NCBI GenBank assembly: GCA_030430725.1
Contig: JAUIKP010000190.1
Span: 1-6,479, forward strand
Source: Nitrospiria bacterium
Lineage (GTDB): Bacteria > Nitrospirota > Nitrospiria > Nitrospirales > UBA8639
Length of the DNA stretch: 6,479 nucleotides
Direction: 5' to 3'
Below the pieces are notes generated by a model. That model saw only the letters and a program-made list of their open reading frames with translations, did no database searches and had not been told where the DNA came from. Position numbers and translations under genes: made by a program. Shown here in pieces: positions 5,745-6,479 of the stretch. Numbering within the stretch: position 1 is the first letter of the stretch; every line of letters begins with the position of its first letter.

Positions 5745-5860
5745 TGATGCCCAATCCCTGAGTTTAAATGTGTATCTTTGCTTTATGGGAGTGTTGAATC
5801 ATAAAGATTTTCAAGGGCAAATTTGCCCAGGATGAGATTACGCATCAAAGGCTCCGGGTC

Positions 5861-5970
5861 GGTTCAAAAAAGTCCGTCCAGCAAGGCCACAGCCGTTTTT
5901 ACGCGCGGAGCGTACGCTGAGTACGTGAGCACGGAAAATGGCGAGAACGCCGCTGGCGGCTTTTTTCAAC
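5861..5970. repeat. Structured intergenic repeat with terminal inverted sequences (Nitrospira-like)
   Basis: The ends are near-inverted copies: GGTTCAAAAAAGTCC (5861-5875) against GGCTTTTTTCAAC (5958-5970). Between them GCCGTTTT (5892-5899) pairs with AAAATGGC (5935-5942) with one G-T pair, enclosing CGTAC-GCTGA-GTACG (5911-5925). A compact hairpin, GCCGC-TG-GCGGC (5949-5960), is followed by six T's on the plus strand, as in an intrinsic terminator. I recall very similar elements scattered between genes in Nitrospira genomes; copy number cannot be checked here. It carries no gene and may be a small non-autonomous element or a repeated RNA structure. Its sequence may continue a little to either side (about 5830 to 5976). 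Confidence 0.55.
5949..5967 (+). terminator. Terminator-like hairpin inside the intergenic repeat
   Basis: GCCGC (5949-5953) and GCGGC (5956-5960) form a short GC stem directly followed by TTTTTT (5961-5966). The shape fits a plus-strand intrinsic terminator, but no plus-strand gene lies upstream within several kilobases, so it is probably part of the repeat and does not end a local gene. Confidence 0.4.
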
Positions 5971-6068
5971 AGACCCTTTATTGTCCGCCCGTGCCCACAG
6001 GTAGGTGCCATTAGATGATCAAGGGTCTTGCCGGGTAAATTCATCCCACATTGCCGAACCAAGACTCA

Positions 6069-6479
6069 TCAATCCAATTGAAAATTCAGAGGCACGGATA
6101 AACTGACGCTGTTTGACGGAAGAGGGTGACCCAAATTCAGCGGGGATGCCTGACGTACGATCGTCAAAGCGGTTTGGTCGAGCACCTCAAATCCCGAACT
6201 TTCCTGGATTTCCATGTCGATCAGGTTGCCACCTTCAAGTACTTTCATCTGGACTATGACTTTGCCCTCCCATTTGTTTAGCCGTGCAATTTCGGGGTAG
6301 AACTTTAATCGTTCTAACGTTTTCCTCAGATCTGTGATTAACCAACCATAATCGGGTCGTGTCTCCCGTCTTTGAATTGGCGGGTGAAATACACGTGTCC
6401 GATGAATAATCTTCGGTTCTTCCCGGGCACTCGGTTGCATCACTCGTTCAGCCCGGTCTACGACTCTCTTGACCGGCGG
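6069..6479 (-). CDS. Second TonB-family protein, C-terminal part only
   Basis: The frame runs off the right window edge, so the N-terminus and membrane helix are missing; GTG and ATG codons at 6443 and 6440 are internal. The visible 136 residues begin with a basic, Pro-containing linker end. They continue into a TonB C-terminal domain: 'DYGWLITDLRKTLERLKFYPEIARLNKWEGKVIVQMKVLEGGNLIDMEIQESSGFEVLDQTAL', then 'PLNFQLD'. It shares DYGWL, YP-x2-AR, WEGKV, SSGxEVLD-type and PLxxxLD blocks with the complete TonB at 3446-4609, so they are paralogues, but most other positions differ. It is transcribed towards exbB, 673 bp away. By analogy its own exbB/exbD may lie outside the window. It presumably energises a different set of transporters; this is inference. 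Confidence 0.88.
   Translation of the reverse strand, partial: PPVKRVVDRAERVMQPSAREEPKIIHRTRVFHPPIQRRETRPDYGWLITDLRKTLERLKFYPEIARLNKWEGKVIVQMKVLEGGNLIDMEIQESSGFEVLDQTALTIVRQASPLNLGHPLPSNSVSLSVPLNFQLD

Larger units (their letters stand above)
5396..6068. other. Gene-free region upstream of exbB
   Basis: 673 bp separate the second TonB stop from exbB. Reading from the exbB side they contain inverted repeats in the presumed leader (5422-5434, 5494-5514, 5564-5592) and an AT-rich patch (about 5641-5820) with a candidate promoter at 5716-5744. TGAATCATA occurs twice in direct orientation (5713-5721 and 5795-5803). A structured repeat lies at about 5861-5970. Frames here are short; two tiny plus-strand ones (5550-5639 and 5687-5728) are discussed as findings. 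Confidence 0.6.

Noticed and set aside
5700..5810. Possible Fur operator near the candidate exbB promoter
   Set aside because: AT-rich sequence and two TGAATCATA copies are present, but they are direct repeats and do not form the inverted GATAAT-type pattern expected for Fur.
5823..6014. 63-codon plus-strand frame over the intergenic repeat
   Set aside because: It is formed by the structured repeat itself, its hairpin arms are translated, and it lacks a ribosome site.

Overview
The window reads as chromosomal DNA from a Gram-negative bacterium of roughly balanced GC content. It holds a complete inner-membrane TonB energy module, the C-terminal part of a second TonB, and a protein with an export signal. 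My best guess is a Nitrospira-like bacterium. This rests mainly on a structured intergenic element at about 5861-5970, ending in a short GC hairpin, six T's and 'CAACAGACC', which I associate from memory with Nitrospira genomes. It has not been tested by a search.

Left part (1-1886, plus strand): three genes in the same direction. They are the 3' part of a GNAT acetyltransferase cut by the window edge, a class I SAM-dependent methyltransferase 27 bp later, and a transglutaminase-like cysteine protein with an intact Cys-His-Asp triad 89 bp further on. They look like small-molecule or protein modification enzymes and show no obvious shared pathway.

Middle (1887-3353): about 490 bp without a convincing gene, containing one strong hairpin (2290-2315). 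Two minus-strand genes follow. One encodes a small four-cysteine zinc-ribbon protein resembling the Com protein of Mu-like phages, with no other phage gene in view. The other encodes an exported protein of about 150 residues and unknown function. The plus-strand block and this minus-strand block converge on the gap.

Right part (3446-6479, minus strand): exbB, exbD and tonB overlap end to end (11 bp, then 4 bp) and clearly form one operon. ExbB and ExbD are the short 'group 2' type. They would use the proton gradient to drive TonB, which reaches across the periplasm through an unusually long proline-rich linker to activate outer-membrane transporters. The exported protein gene lies 92 bp downstream in the same direction and may be co-transcribed. 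Upstream of exbB are 673 bp without a gene, holding a candidate promoter, several perfect inverted repeats in the presumed leader, and the Nitrospira-like repeat. Beyond it is the C-terminal domain of a second, divergent TonB with the same DYGWL and WEGKV signatures, running off the window edge. Two TonB modules in tandem is the main architectural theme. I see no strongly novel system; the best leads are the duplicated TonB arrangement with its exported companion, the orphan Com-like protein and the intergenic repeat.
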